Shown: in pieces, positions 1-9,814 of the stretch | How positions within the stretch are numbered: the first letter of the stretch is position 1 | Layout: each line of letters begins with the position of its first letter | Source: an uncultured Flavobacteriaceae bacterium | GTDB lineage: Bacteria > Bacteroidota > Bacteroidia > Flavobacteriales > Flavobacteriaceae | Assembly: GCA_947487895.1 (NCBI GenBank) | Contig: CANKYF010000012.1 | Location: 83,410-147,409 of the forward strand | Direction of reading: 5' to 3' | Length of the DNA: 64,000 bases | Program-made: the position numbers and the translations under genes | The notes under the pieces: generated by a model | What the model saw: only the letters and a program-made list of their open reading frames with translations | Told to the model about the DNA's origin: nothing | Database searches by the model: none

Positions 1-3000
1 TTTTGTGCAAATAATAATTTAGCAGATTTAGACATATCGTTAAATACTAATTTAGAAATTCTTGATTGTTCTAATAACAATATAACAAACTTAGACATAA
101 GTAATAATACTAATTTAATTGAAGTTAATTGTGACAATAATAAAATTTCAAACTTTATAAATTATACTAGTAATAATTCAACTTTAAGTATAATAAGTTG
201 TAACAATAACGAACTTTCAAATTTAGTAGTTAATAGATGTTTAGTATTAAATACATTAAATTGTAGAAGTAACAATTTAAGCTTACTTAATATAAGTTCA
301 AATGGAGCTTTAGAAATTTTAGATTTTTCTGATAACGAATTATCTGATGTTAATTTTTCTGCAAATACTAACTTAATAGTGCTTTCAGGTTCTCAAAATC
401 AGATAACAGAGATAGATGATTTATCTTCTAATGTTTTGGAAAGTTTAATTTTAGATAATAACGAAATCAATCAATTAAATACCGTACTAAATACAATACC
501 GTCAATTAAATATTTATCTGTAAGTAATAATCGACTTACAGATTTGAATGTAAGTAATAATAATAATCTAATAGAGTTAAATGTTAGTAATAATGACCTT
601 GTTAACTTACTGTTACCAACTAATATAAATCTTCTAAAAACGCTTAACTGCAGTGATAATGAAATAGCAGGTGATTTAGATTTAACAAGTATGGGTATAA
701 GTACCTGCCCAACAAAAAACCAAAATAACCCTTTAGATTTTTGCCCAGAGACTATAACTATTAATGTATCTGGTAATCAATTAGAGTTTGTTAATATTCA
801 AAACGGAGTTAATATAGACATATCAAGTTTATCAGCAACAAATAATCCTAATTTAACCTGTATTCAAGTTGATGATGTAAATAACATTGGAGACAATTGG
901 ATTAAGGATGCTACTACTGAATATAGTTTAGACTGTAGATTTGGTGAAACATATGTGCCTGATGATAATTTTGAACAAGTACTAATTACAATGGGCTATG
1001 ATATTGGAGCTCTAGATGATTATGTTCCTACAGCTAATATAGAAGTCTTAATAGCGCTAGATATTAGTGGTAATAATATATTAGACCTAACAGGAATAGA
1101 AGATTTTACTGCATTACAGAATTTAAATTGTTCAAATAATACCTTGAGTACAATTGATATAAGTAGCAATACTGAATTGATTGAAATAAATTGTTCAAGT
1201 AATGCATTAGAGGTTTTAGATCTTACAGAGAATCCTAATACTACTAACGTTAATATTGCCGATAATGCATTCTCAGAATTTGATGTTAGTTTAATCCCAA
1301 CACTTCAAATTTTTAACTGTGATGGTAACAATTTAGTAGAATTAGATTTTAGGTCAAATAGTGCTTTAAGCAATTTAAGTTGTGCTTTAAATCAATTAGA
1401 AGTTTTGAACTTACAAAACGGACAGAATCCAAGTTTATTAAATTTAGATGCACAAAATAATGCAGATTTAAGCTGTATACAAACAGATAATGGGACCATG
1501 CCAGGTGGAGTGTCTTGGTTAAAAGATGCTGCAACAGAATATGCTATAGATTGTCATTTTGGTGAAACATATGTTCCAGATGACAACTTTGAACAAGCTT
1601 TAATTGACTTAGGTTATGATGTAGAGCCTTTAGATGATTTTGTTCCAACTATGAATATTCAAAACCTAACATTTTTAAATATTTCTGGTAAGGATATTTC
1701 AGATTTAACTGGTATTGAAGATTTTGAACAGCTTGCAAATTTAAATTTTGAAGAAAACATAATAACCACTGTTGATTTAAGTAGTAATCTAAAGTTGATA
1801 AGTATTAATGTTAGAAATAATCAACTAACGGATTTAGATATTTCAAACCAACAAAACCTAAAGGTTTTAAATATTTCGGAAAATAGTTTTACACAAATTG
1901 ACTTAAATAGCAACTTGGAACTGATAGAATTAAATGTTTCAGGAAATGAATTTACTGCTTTGGATGTAAGCCTACTGATAGATTTAGAGAAATTAAATTG
2001 TTCATCAAATCAATTGACAGAATTGGATGTAACTTTAAATACTAAATTAATAGAACTCTTTTGTTCATCAAACCTGTTTTTTCAAGACAATCTAAATATA
2101 CAAAATGGTACAAATGAAATTCTAGAAACATTTAATGCTTCAGGTAATCCCAATTTAGCCTGTATATTAGTTGATGATCCTGTAGTTGTTATCACCAATG
2201 CTGGAGGTGTTTATGATAATTGGTTTAAAGATGCCACGGCTAACTACCAAATTGTTTGTGATGATGCAGATAACGACGGTGTAGCTAATATTGATGATCT
2301 ATGTCCTGGGACACCCTTTGGAGAACCTGTAGATTTGTTTGGATGTAGATATTCAATTTTACCAGAAGATAATTTTACCATTTTAATTACTGGGGAAACA
2401 TGTTTGAATAATAATGATGGAAAAATTAATATTATTACTAAAGAGTTTTATGAATACAAAGCGAGTTTAATAGGAGATGATTTTGATAAAGATTTCACAT
2501 TTACAAACGAAATAGATATTCTAAATTTACTTGCCGGAGTTTATAGATTATGTATTACTTCAGAAGAATTACCAAATTTTGAGCGTTGCTTTGATGTAGT
2601 AATTAATCACCCAGAGAATTTAGAAGTCATTACAGATAAAAGAACGAACGAAAAGGAAATAAATATAACCATGTCTGGTAGTTCTAACTATACTATAAAT
2701 TTTAATGGTTTAGAATTTACTACCAATGAATCTGAAATTACGTTGCAATTAGAAAATGGCAAGAATACGATTAAAATTTCTACAGACCTACCTTGCCAAG
2801 GGGTTCATGAGGAGAGTATTTTAGTATTAGAAAACATATTTGTTTATCCAAATCCATTTAATGATAAAGCTAATATATACTTAGGTCATTTAGAAAAAGA
2901 AAATATTGAGATTAATATTTATTCTTTTTTAGGACAGTTAGTTTATTCTGAAAAAGCTAAAAATTTAGCAAATGGGACTATTATTCTAGATACGCATAAT

Positions 3001-3075
3001 TTTTCTTCTGGAATGTATACAGTTTTTATTAAAACAAAAGGATCTATTGCTACTTTTAAAATTGTGAAAAAATGA
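1..3075 (+). CDS. Leucine-rich-repeat surface protein with T9SS sorting domain (5' partial)
   Basis: The reading frame is open from the first base, so the true start lies outside the window; about 1,024 residues are visible. Most of it is degenerate Asn-rich leucine-rich repeats (LDCSNN / LNVSNN type). Two copies of a module beginning TYVPDDNFEQ start near 945 and 1563, each opening a new LRR block. A Cys-flanked Asp-rich segment near 2258-2345 (DADNDGVANIDDLCPGTP) resembles a thrombospondin type-3 calcium repeat. The C-terminus from about 2835 (VYPNPF, then GQLVYS and SSGMYTV) is a typical type A T9SS secretion signal. By family knowledge this is an exported or surface-anchored adhesin-like protein; its ligand is unknown. 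The last 4 bases overlap the start of the following lipoprotein gene, so the two are probably co-transcribed. Confidence 0.88.
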   Translation, partial: FCANNNLADLDISLNTNLEILDCSNNNITNLDISNNTNLIEVNCDNNKISNFINYTSNNSTLSIISCNNNELSNLVVNRCLVLNTLNCRSNNLSLLNISSNGALEILDFSDNELSDVNFSANTNLIVLSGSQNQITEIDDLSSNVLESLILDNNEINQLNTVLNTIPSIKYLSVSNNRLTDLNVSNNNNLIELNVSNNDLVNLLLPTNINLLKTLNCSDNEIAGDLDLTSMGISTCPTKNQNNPLDFCPETITINVSGNQLEFVNIQNGVNIDISSLSATNNPNLTCIQVDDVNNIGDNWIKDATTEYSLDCRFGETYVPDDNFEQVLITMGYDIGALDDYVPTANIEVLIALDISGNNILDLTGIEDFTALQNLNCSNNTLSTIDISSNTELIEINCSSNALEVLDLTENPNTTNVNIADNAFSEFDVSLIPTLQIFNCDGNNLVELDFRSNSALSNLSCALNQLEVLNLQNGQNPSLLNLDAQNNADLSCIQTDNGTMPGGVSWLKDAATEYAIDCHFGETYVPDDNFEQALIDLGYDVEPLDDFVPTMNIQNLTFLNISGKDISDLTGIEDFEQLANLNFEENIITTVDLSSNLKLISINVRNNQLTDLDISNQQNLKVLNISENSFTQIDLNSNLELIELNVSGNEFTALDVSLLIDLEKLNCSSNQLTELDVTLNTKLIELFCSSNLFFQDNLNIQNGTNEILETFNASGNPNLACILVDDPVVVITNAGGVYDNWFKDATANYQIVCDDADNDGVANIDDLCPGTPFGEPVDLFGCRYSILPEDNFTILITGETCLNNNDGKINIITKEFYEYKASLIGDDFDKDFTFTNEIDILNLLAGVYRLCITSEELPNFERCFDVVINHPENLEVITDKRTNEKEINITMSGSSNYTINFNGLEFTTNESEITLQLENGKNTIKISTDLPCQGVHEESILVLENIFVYPNPFNDKANIYLGHLEKENIEINIYSFLGQLVYSEKAKNLANGTIILDTHNFSSGMYTVFIKTKGSIATFKIVKK

Positions 3076-3776
3076 AAAATATAATATATAGAGTATGCTT
3101 TGTGCTTTTATGTTGTGGGTGTAGTGGTTCATCTGGAAGTATTGACGTTGATGAAGGAAATCCTGATGAAAACCCAGATACTAATATTGAGCTAAAAGTT
3201 AGCCTGCAATTTCCGCATGAAAATGGTTTATGTAATATAGGAGCTAATCTTACACCTACTGAAAGTACTGTGTTTTTTGAATGGGAAGCCAGTAAAATTG
3301 CCGAGAGTTATACTATTTATATAACGAATCTAATTGATGGTTCTAAAATTGAAGATAATACTAGTGAGGATAAAATTGGTATTTTGTTGGACAGAGCAAC
3401 ACCATATTCTTGGTATGTAGAATCTAAAGCAGGTTCTAAAACGGTTGATAGTGATACATGGAAATTTTATAATTCTGGACCTGGTGTAGAAACCTATGCG
3501 CCATTTCCAGCTACAATTAATTCACCAAGTATGGCGGCTTCATTATCATCTGGAACTATTTCGCTAAGATGGACAGGAAATGATGTTGATAATGATATTC
3601 AAGGATATGATATTTATTTAGGAACAAATAATCCTCCAGAAATTCATACATCTGATGTCAATTCAGCAGACTTGGATGTAGTCCTAAACACAGGAACATA
3701 TTTTTGGAATGTAATTACAAAAGACACAGAAGGAAATACATCAGAATCTGGTATATATCAATTTAAAATAGAATAA
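3072..3776 (+). CDS. Lipoprotein with fibronectin-III-like repeats
   Basis: 234-residue protein starting at an ATG that overlaps the stop of the LRR gene (ATGA arrangement). The N-terminus is a lipoprotein signal with a cysteine cluster (LLCCGCSGSSGS) followed by an acidic, Asp/Asn-rich linker. Two tandem beta-sandwich-like modules follow (FEWEASKIAESYTIYI and LRWTGNDVDNDIQGYDIYLG), each with the Trp and Tyr pattern of fibronectin type III domains. The likely role is an outer-membrane lipoprotein working with, or anchoring, the LRR protein made from the same transcript. That partnership is inferred from gene order only. A hairpin lies immediately after the stop. Confidence 0.75.
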   Translation: MKNIIYRVCFVLLCCGCSGSSGSIDVDEGNPDENPDTNIELKVSLQFPHENGLCNIGANLTPTESTVFFEWEASKIAESYTIYITNLIDGSKIEDNTSEDKIGILLDRATPYSWYVESKAGSKTVDSDTWKFYNSGPGVETYAPFPATINSPSMAASLSSGTISLRWTGNDVDNDIQGYDIYLGTNNPPEIHTSDVNSADLDVVLNTGTYFWNVITKDTEGNTSESGIYQFKIE

Positions 3777-3778
3777 AA

Positions 3779-3805
3779 AAAACCTGATATTTAATATCAG
3801 GTTTT
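3779..3805. terminator. Bidirectional terminator hairpin
   Basis: The arms AAAACCTGATAT and ATATCAGGTTTT pair perfectly around a 3-nt loop. The A-run and T-run flanks make it work in both directions. It sits between the convergent lipoprotein gene (ending 3776) and the minus-strand gene ending at 3827. Confidence 0.85.
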
Positions 3806-3826
3806 AATATAATATGAATTTTTGAT

Positions 3827-5095
3827 TTAGCTTTTCTTTAATTGCTTTTTAATTTTTGCAATAGCGTTTTCTATAGATTTTTCAGGCTCTATTATATTAT
3901 ACTCTCCCCAAAATTTTGGATCTGAGAAACCAGAAGCTTGATCTGTTAATATCGTTGAAGGACGCAACATTTGGTTTTTTAGTTTAGCAAATTTAGTATC
4001 TTGTATTTCCCAGTCAGTCACAGCCATTTCACTATTTAAGGTGTATACACTGTTAAACAACTTTCCTTTCCAGTTAACTTTAAAAGATAAAGAGATATTA
4101 CTGTATGCGTAATGCCATTTACCATTTTGAGTTCTATAATTTACTCTATAACTAGCTTTTGTAGGGTGTACATCAACTTTTCTAGGCTTTTTTCTAACAA
4201 ACATTTGGCTAGATAAGTCCTTGTTTTCAACATTTAAGCTATAAACAGCATTGGTTAATGCCTTCGTTTCTGCATCAATGTATAGCTTACCATAGTAAAG
4301 AGGTGTTTTTATAAAACCATTTTGTTTAAAGTTTACAACATAAACTAGTTTTTTATTGATATTGGTAGACTTACCAAATGTGAATACATAATTATCTATA
4401 TCTTCTTTTTCAAATATGAATTCAGGATATTTAACTAAATCTGTATATAAATTACTAAAAGGACCTCCTTGTAGTTTTAATGCTAACGTATCTAAACGAT
4501 CATAATTAGTGTTTTTTCTAGCTTTTACTAATTCAATATTATCTTTTTTGTAGGTTGAATATGGTTGCTTATGAATTTTAACTACAGCTTCAGAAAGTGA
4601 GGCGTTTTTACGTCTTTTCTTAATAGTTTCTCTATAGAATGCAGTCATTAAAGTATTATTGTTGTTATACAAAGTCCCTTTTTTACTCAAGGTTTCCAAT
4701 ACAAGATCTTTTGCATCTCCTGTTTTTACAACAACATTAATAGCTTCTAAATTGGTAACAGCAGCTGTTAAAGCTATTTTAGACTTTCCATTTAAAGAAG
4801 CAATACTAACTTCTTTTTTCTCATAACCTAAATGATTAATAATAACAGTACCTTTAGCATGCTCAATAGGAACTTTTAAAAGAAATTCTCCATCTATATT
4901 AGATACCGTACTTATGTTAGTATCTTTTATTAGTAGGTCTGTAAAAACTAATCTGTCTTTAGTGTTTTCATCAATTACAATTCCCTTAATTTCTAAAAAA
5001 TTCGATATTTCCTGAGCCATAGTTTGATTAACCTGACAAATAGAAAATAAGCATATGAAAATAAAGGAAGAAATGAAATTACGTTTTGTTTTCAT
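3827..5095 (-). CDS. Carboxypeptidase-like regulatory domain protein (exported)
   Basis: 422 residues with a cleavable signal peptide (FISSFIFICLFSI...MAQE). Residues about 35-115 match the CarboxypepD_reg-like beta-sandwich found at the N-termini of TonB-dependent receptors and other Bacteroidota envelope proteins (IKGIVIDENTKDRLVFTDL, then DGEFLLKVP and INHLGYEKKEV). The rest is a beta-rich domain of the kind seen in long DUF5686-like proteins, but it ends well before a full membrane barrel and there is no T9SS tail. It is probably periplasmic or outer-membrane associated; the function is unknown. It is monocistronic: a terminator lies downstream and a 167-bp gap with no gene upstream. Confidence 0.72.
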   Translation of the reverse strand: MKTKRNFISSFIFICLFSICQVNQTMAQEISNFLEIKGIVIDENTKDRLVFTDLLIKDTNISTVSNIDGEFLLKVPIEHAKGTVIINHLGYEKKEVSIASLNGKSKIALTAAVTNLEAINVVVKTGDAKDLVLETLSKKGTLYNNNNTLMTAFYRETIKKRRKNASLSEAVVKIHKQPYSTYKKDNIELVKARKNTNYDRLDTLALKLQGGPFSNLYTDLVKYPEFIFEKEDIDNYVFTFGKSTNINKKLVYVVNFKQNGFIKTPLYYGKLYIDAETKALTNAVYSLNVENKDLSSQMFVRKKPRKVDVHPTKASYRVNYRTQNGKWHYAYSNISLSFKVNWKGKLFNSVYTLNSEMAVTDWEIQDTKFAKLKNQMLRPSTILTDQASGFSDPKFWGEYNIIEPEKSIENAIAKIKKQLKKS

Positions 5096-5262
5096 GACTT
5101 AAAAATTTGGTGTTTAAGGTTAAATTTTTAATAAGATACGAAAAAACAACTAAAAAAACATAGGTTTTAACTAGGCTTTTAACATTTGTATAGTAAATGT
5201 TTAATTTTATCTATTAAAGTTTTTAGACAAAAAAGTATTAAAAAACAAAAATATATAAGAGT

Positions 5263-5958
5263 TTAATTTTTAACAAACTGTATATAGGTTTTAGAATTTG
5301 ATAAAATTATAAAATAGTTCCCAGGTCTTAATTTTTCTATATCTACAAGACTATTATTAGAAATATGTCCTTTAAGTATCTCTATACCTAAATTATTGAA
5401 AATATAAAAAGACTCTGTATTATCTATACCAGAAATTTTAATGAAATTACTTGATGGGTTTGGGTATATTTTTACCTTGTTACTATAATACTTATTTGTG
5501 TTTAAACTTTGATTTGTGGAACGCTCATATGTAAAATGCGTGTTATTTTCGCGTTCTCCCCAATCTAGCATCTTAATATCAATATAGATATCATCAGTGA
5601 TTAAATGAAGCACCATATCTCTACCAACAGAATTAGGAGGTCTAGAAACGGTGCTCAACCATGTATCAAATGTTAGATTGTTTAAATCTGAAGTGGTCCC
5701 GTAAGCCCATTCTGTACCTATAGGGCTGTTAGATGCCATACTAGTTTCTTGAGCTATATTAAATAACCCTTGAATGTTTGCTCTTGTTATCCAAACATTA
5801 TCAGTAATTCGGTCTTGATTTCCTTCTAATGTCCAGATAGCACCTGCAGATTTACTAAAAGTAATTTTTGGACCTGTCCAAATAGTTTGAGCTTGAGAAT
5901 AGAAAGTGCCTGAAAGTACTATTAAACAAATAAAAACTGCTTTTTTTAAAAATGTCAT
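5263..5958 (-). CDS. Secreted T9SS type A sorting-domain protein
   Basis: 231 residues with a signal peptide (FICLIVLSGTFYSQAQ), a domain of about 120 residues (start TIWTGPKITFSKSAG, then TRANIQGLFNIAQET, ending near DIKMLDWGERENNTHFTYERS), and a C-terminal T9SS signal (KIYPNPSSNFIKISG, then RPGNYFIIL). The central domain is one I have seen in other Bacteroidota secreted proteins beside cytochrome c peroxidases, but I cannot name a function. The gene starts 3 nt after the stop of the di-haem peroxidase gene in the same direction, so both very likely share an mRNA and this protein may act with the peroxidase outside the cytoplasm. Confidence 0.75.
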   Translation of the reverse strand: MTFLKKAVFICLIVLSGTFYSQAQTIWTGPKITFSKSAGAIWTLEGNQDRITDNVWITRANIQGLFNIAQETSMASNSPIGTEWAYGTTSDLNNLTFDTWLSTVSRPPNSVGRDMVLHLITDDIYIDIKMLDWGERENNTHFTYERSTNQSLNTNKYYSNKVKIYPNPSSNFIKISGIDNTESFYIFNNLGIEILKGHISNNSLVDIEKLRPGNYFIILSNSKTYIQFVKN

Positions 5959-5961
5959 CTC

Positions 5962-7788
5962 TTAATATGATTGATCTGTTAGAGTTTTCATAAAAGCAAT
6001 AATAGCGTTCATTTCATTTTTTTCTAATTCTAATGGATCTGATGGTAGCGTTTGATATGGTACATCTAACCCAATACCTTGACCACCACCTAAATTATAG
6101 AATTCAAGTACCTGTTCTAAAGTCTCAAAAACACCATTATGCATGTAAGGCGCAGTTAATTCAATATTTCTAACTGTAGATGTTTTGAAAAATCCTCGTT
6201 TCTCCTCAACTTCATAAGGATAAAAAAGTCCTGGATCATCGTCTAAAACAGGTTTCTTGAAATTAGCTGTTTTGGTTACACCTAGATTTTCAAATTCAGT
6301 TTCATCAAATTTGGGAGGAACTGTACCATGAAAAGTAGGAGGGAAGTGACATGTTGCACAAGCTGCTTTTCCCATAAATAGATTAAAGCCTAAGATTTCT
6401 TCTTCGGTTAGTGTATTCTCTAAATCTTGCATATTCCTATCAAATTTTGAATTGAAAGGTGTTAAACTTCTAATATAGGTGGCAATAGCGTTTCTCACAT
6501 TACGGTTGTTTACATTACCAGCATATAAAGAATCAAATTGTATCTTATATTTAGGGTTATTTTTTACTTTCTCAGAGAATGTTTTTAAATCTATATGAAA
6601 TTCATTCTTATTATTAGTAACACCAACTATTTGTCCTTCAAGCTCATCACCCCTACCATCATAAAAAAATGTTTTTTGATATACAGCATAAGAGAGCGTT
6701 GGACTATTTCTTTGTAGCGGTTTGCCATTTAATCCGATAGCTAATTTATTACCATCAGTAAATGCTTTTTCTTTAATATGGCATGTTGCACAACTCACAG
6801 TACCAGGACCAGATAAACTTTTGTCATTAAATAATGCTTCACCAAGAGCTATTCTTTCATTTGAAATTTCTGGTGAATGAGGAGGAGCAAACATTTTTTT
6901 GTTAAAGAATGATTCTGAAAAAACATTTGTACTTGTTGGGCTTAAAGGTCTAGATTTACTTAGTTCTACCTTCCAGTCTTTTGCGATTTTATTTATTAAT
7001 TCTAGTTGTCTGTTGGTATGATATTTTATGAAAGAATAGCGATCAAAAGTATCAAAATCACCTTTTTCGAGAGTTTGTATACAATTATTAATTTCGTCAA
7101 ACCAATTATTATATAACTCAGAATTATTAAAAGAGGTTTTGTATAACGAAATTATATGTTGAATAGATTCATAATTATAGATAGCCTCTTTTAGCGAATT
7201 AGCAAGCATTGGCGAATCAAATCCTGTAATACCCTTTGTGGCAATATTTACAATGGCATCTCGTATCATTTTTAAATGATGACGATCATATTGTCTATAA
7301 ATAGCATGGTTTTTACGTATATATGGTATTCTTACTTGTAGATAATTATATACTCTGTATAGTTCTTTGTTAGGTATACTATCTTCACCATATAAATATT
7401 CTTCTAGAACTTGATAGCTTTTAGGTTTTAGTTTTTTTATGTCTGTGTAATCATCAATTTCTACTTTAAGTAAATTAGGACCATTCATTGATAAATAATT
7501 TTCATAATCATAAGCTATTAACAATGGTTCTAGCTTTTTATACCACTTTCTACTTTCTAAAAAGTAGGCTTGGTTTATGCTAAGAGTATTAGTAGTATCA
7601 ACCTTTTTTATGTAATAACTTGCACTATCCAATGTTTGAAAATAATAAGCTCTTATATCTTCATTGAACATAGACTCAGTACTATTAGAAATAGTTTTAG
7701 AAATTAGTTTTCCTTCTTGCTTTTTACATGAGAAGATGAAGAATAGCAAAAGAGTTACTAATGAAATTGATAATTTATATAGTTTCAT
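5962..7788 (-). CDS. Di-haem cytochrome c peroxidase with imelysin-like N-terminus (lipoprotein)
   Basis: 608 residues with a lipoprotein signal (LLLFFIFSCKK). Two CxxCH haem-binding motifs are visible: SCATCH near residue 333 and ACATCH near residue 478. They lie in the usual CcpA/MauG-type context (LSGPGTVSCATCH, then RNSPTLSYAVY and APYMHNGVFETLEQVLEFY). The family reduces hydrogen peroxide with electrons from small cytochromes, or carries out related oxidations, in the periplasm. The first ~270 residues are an extra all-helical region (ESRKWYKKLEPLLIAYDY, then MNGPNLLKVE and KSYQVLEEYLYGED) resembling imelysin/EfeO-like domains; plain peroxidases of about 350 residues lack it. It is followed 3 nt later by the T9SS protein gene. 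Confidence 0.87.
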   Translation of the reverse strand: MKLYKLSISLVTLLLFFIFSCKKQEGKLISKTISNSTESMFNEDIRAYYFQTLDSASYYIKKVDTTNTLSINQAYFLESRKWYKKLEPLLIAYDYENYLSMNGPNLLKVEIDDYTDIKKLKPKSYQVLEEYLYGEDSIPNKELYRVYNYLQVRIPYIRKNHAIYRQYDRHHLKMIRDAIVNIATKGITGFDSPMLANSLKEAIYNYESIQHIISLYKTSFNNSELYNNWFDEINNCIQTLEKGDFDTFDRYSFIKYHTNRQLELINKIAKDWKVELSKSRPLSPTSTNVFSESFFNKKMFAPPHSPEISNERIALGEALFNDKSLSGPGTVSCATCHIKEKAFTDGNKLAIGLNGKPLQRNSPTLSYAVYQKTFFYDGRGDELEGQIVGVTNNKNEFHIDLKTFSEKVKNNPKYKIQFDSLYAGNVNNRNVRNAIATYIRSLTPFNSKFDRNMQDLENTLTEEEILGFNLFMGKAACATCHFPPTFHGTVPPKFDETEFENLGVTKTANFKKPVLDDDPGLFYPYEVEEKRGFFKTSTVRNIELTAPYMHNGVFETLEQVLEFYNLGGGQGIGLDVPYQTLPSDPLELEKNEMNAIIAFMKTLTDQSY

Positions 7789-7823
7789 TGTTTGGATATT
7801 TAGAAATCATTTTAAACCAAAAA

Positions 7824-7846
7824 AGGTTCCCCATAAAGAGGAACCT
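7824..7846 (-). terminator. Rho-independent terminator after the PhoX-like gene
   Basis: Read on the minus strand, AGGTTCC and GGAACCT form a 7-bp stem with a 9-nt loop, followed by a run of Ts. It lies between the stop of the PhoX-like gene and the start of the peroxidase gene, so the peroxidase pair may have its own promoter or depend on read-through. Confidence 0.75.
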
Positions 7847-7867
7847 AATTAGGTAACATTTTTTGTA

Positions 7868-9496
7868 TTATCTAGGAAGACCAGTTATTTTGAATAGTAC
7901 TGAACCTTCATATTGGCTACCAGTACCATCAGCAGAATATTCTATAGCTGTTGGGTCAGTAAATAAGTGTCCATCTGCTCTTTTAGTTGTTTCTGGGTTG
8001 TTTTCAGGTCTCCAACCATGAACTTGAGCACCTCCTAAGAATGTAGGTTCTGAAGCTCCTATAATATCTGTAACATCAATCAATCCAGTGATTTCCCACA
8101 TACTGTCAGTATTACCAATATTTAATCCAGATGCAGTAACTTGGTCACATTCCATAACCTCATTTAAAGTACCAGCAGAAATGTCATATTGCCAAAGTTT
8201 TGCATAACCAGTGATCTCTGCATTTAAATCTGCATAACCATTAGGATCTTCTTGTACATACACGTAATTTTCAGTCACTAAAATATTATCAGGTGAGTGC
8301 ATACCATCTCCAATACCACCTTCTTTGTCACCATCAATTACACAAGTAATAGTAGCTTTTAAGTAGTTTGCAGATTCATCGTCAAACATATCAGTAGGTA
8401 ATTCTACTTTATAAACCCTTCCAAAAGTTGTTCCTCTGTCTGCTAAATCAGGATTATCAGATCTGTATCTTCCTGTTGCATTAAAATATACTATACGGTT
8501 ATTATCTGCAGAACCTTTTTGCCAATCTATATCTTCGATTCTTTGAAATCCGATAGCTTGTAAATCAATTGCTTCTTGGTTTAATTCACTTAAAGTTCTT
8601 TCTGTAACTTTAACCCATTCTACTTCGTATTCTGTACCTTCAGCCATACCCATTTCAAATAATTGACCTCCAGCACCTGGAGCAGTTTCAATAGGGTTTA
8701 TCCCTTTTAAAACATATAAGTCACCGCTGTGTAAATCACCTAAACCACCTGCATACATTGCAAAATGAGCTTCAGGGTAAGAGTTGTTACTATCATCATC
8801 ACCCATAAAAACTACAGTTTTCCCTGGGAATGCATTTTTACCAATTGCAACAGCATTTTCAGTAGACCATTCACCTAAAGCAGGTAGTCTATCTACTTCA
8901 ACACGATCATTTGTAGAACGGAAAGGATTTACTTTGTAAACACCTTTAGCGTTACCTCCCCACTCACCTCCAGAAAGGTATAAAGGACCAAAACCATGTT
9001 CTTCAACTGTAATTGAAGATCCCGAACATTGAGCTGTAAAAGCTGTCGCAGTAGCACTTACAATATAGTCTCCTTCTAGCGGTTGTAAATCTGAGTTTAA
9101 TCTGATTCTTGCAATAGCAAAGTCTCTTTCTAAGTTATTAATAAAAGCATAAGTTCCATCTCCATATGGGTATAGAGCAGCACCATCCATGTAAGATCCG
9201 TAAACGAAAGTAGTATCTGTTGGTAAAATATCTGCAGAAGACATGATAACTTCTAAGTTAGCAGAAGAAGAAAAACTTCCCTTAAGCTCAAATAAAGAGT
9301 TTGGAGTTACTGAACTTGTTAATGGTTCCATTTCAGCAATAGTTAGGTTTTCACCATCTTTACCATCAGTACCGTCTTGTCCGTCAACACCATCAACACC
9401 GTCTTGACCATCTTTACCGTCTTCTATGTCACAGCTTATAAAAGCAACTGAAGCTAATAACATTAATACATAAATTGGATTAAGTAATTTTTTCAT
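7868..9496 (-). CDS. Collagen-repeat lipoprotein with PhoX/DUF839-like domain
   Basis: 542 residues. A lipoprotein signal ends at FISCDIEDG. It is followed by about eight collagen-like GxD triplets (GKDGQDGVDGVDGQDGTDGK) forming a short stalk. The remaining ~500 residues resemble the DUF839/PhoX-like beta-propeller family: ENAVAIGKNAFPGKTVVFMGDD, HSPDNILVTENYVYVQEDPN, and the repeated idea of a bookkeeping propeller rich in Asp. PhoX enzymes are calcium- and iron-dependent alkaline phosphatases, but metal-binding residues could not be checked here, so phosphatase activity is inference. It is probably anchored in the outer membrane. A TAACTTTG -7 box lies about 40 nt upstream and a terminator follows. 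Confidence 0.7.
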   Translation of the reverse strand: MKKLLNPIYVLMLLASVAFISCDIEDGKDGQDGVDGVDGQDGTDGKDGENLTIAEMEPLTSSVTPNSLFELKGSFSSSANLEVIMSSADILPTDTTFVYGSYMDGAALYPYGDGTYAFINNLERDFAIARIRLNSDLQPLEGDYIVSATATAFTAQCSGSSITVEEHGFGPLYLSGGEWGGNAKGVYKVNPFRSTNDRVEVDRLPALGEWSTENAVAIGKNAFPGKTVVFMGDDDSNNSYPEAHFAMYAGGLGDLHSGDLYVLKGINPIETAPGAGGQLFEMGMAEGTEYEVEWVKVTERTLSELNQEAIDLQAIGFQRIEDIDWQKGSADNNRIVYFNATGRYRSDNPDLADRGTTFGRVYKVELPTDMFDDESANYLKATITCVIDGDKEGGIGDGMHSPDNILVTENYVYVQEDPNGYADLNAEITGYAKLWQYDISAGTLNEVMECDQVTASGLNIGNTDSMWEITGLIDVTDIIGASEPTFLGGAQVHGWRPENNPETTKRADGHLFTDPTAIEYSADGTGSQYEGSVLFKITGLPR

Positions 9497-9534
9497 TTTT
9501 TTGATATAATTTTTTAGTTAAATGTTTGTGCATT

Positions 9535-9542
9535 CAAAGTTA
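9535..9542 (-). promoter_or_regulatory. Candidate -7 promoter box for the PhoX-like gene
   Basis: On the minus strand this reads TAACTTTG, an exact match to the Bacteroidota -7 consensus TAnnTTTG. It would place the transcript start near 9530 and give a leader of roughly 35 nt before the ATG at 9496. No clear TTG -33 element is seen at the right spacing. Confidence 0.5.
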
Positions 9543-9791
9543 TTATGAGGGTAAAGAAAGCTTGTTAAATTAGTAATGTAGTTGTATTAATTTTGCGTTT
9601 CAGTTATGTTAGGTAGATTACGCAATGTTTAATATTTAAAACTATTCTAAATAAGAATATGTAGGTTTTAATAGGTGCTTTTATAGAGTTTTAGCCGCGT
9701 ATGAGAAGAAATAATATGTGTTATGTTATGTTAACAAATAAGAATACGTTAAAAATCTGTTAGGATTTATTAACAGTCAATACTAAAGAAT

Positions 9792-9799
9792 TACATTTG
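9792..9799 (+). promoter_or_regulatory. Candidate -7 promoter box for bshC
   Basis: TACATTTG matches TAnnTTTG exactly. An in-frame TTG at 9797 lies inside this box, so it cannot be the start codon if the promoter is used. This supports the GTG at 9815. The rest of the 9497-9814 gap shows no gene, only the two divergent promoter candidates. Confidence 0.5.
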
Positions 9800-9814
9800 T
9801 TTAAATATTTTTTT

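Noticed and set aside
9797..9799. TTG as start of bshC
   Set aside because: It lies inside the -7 promoter box; GTG at 9815 restores the normal BshC N-terminus.
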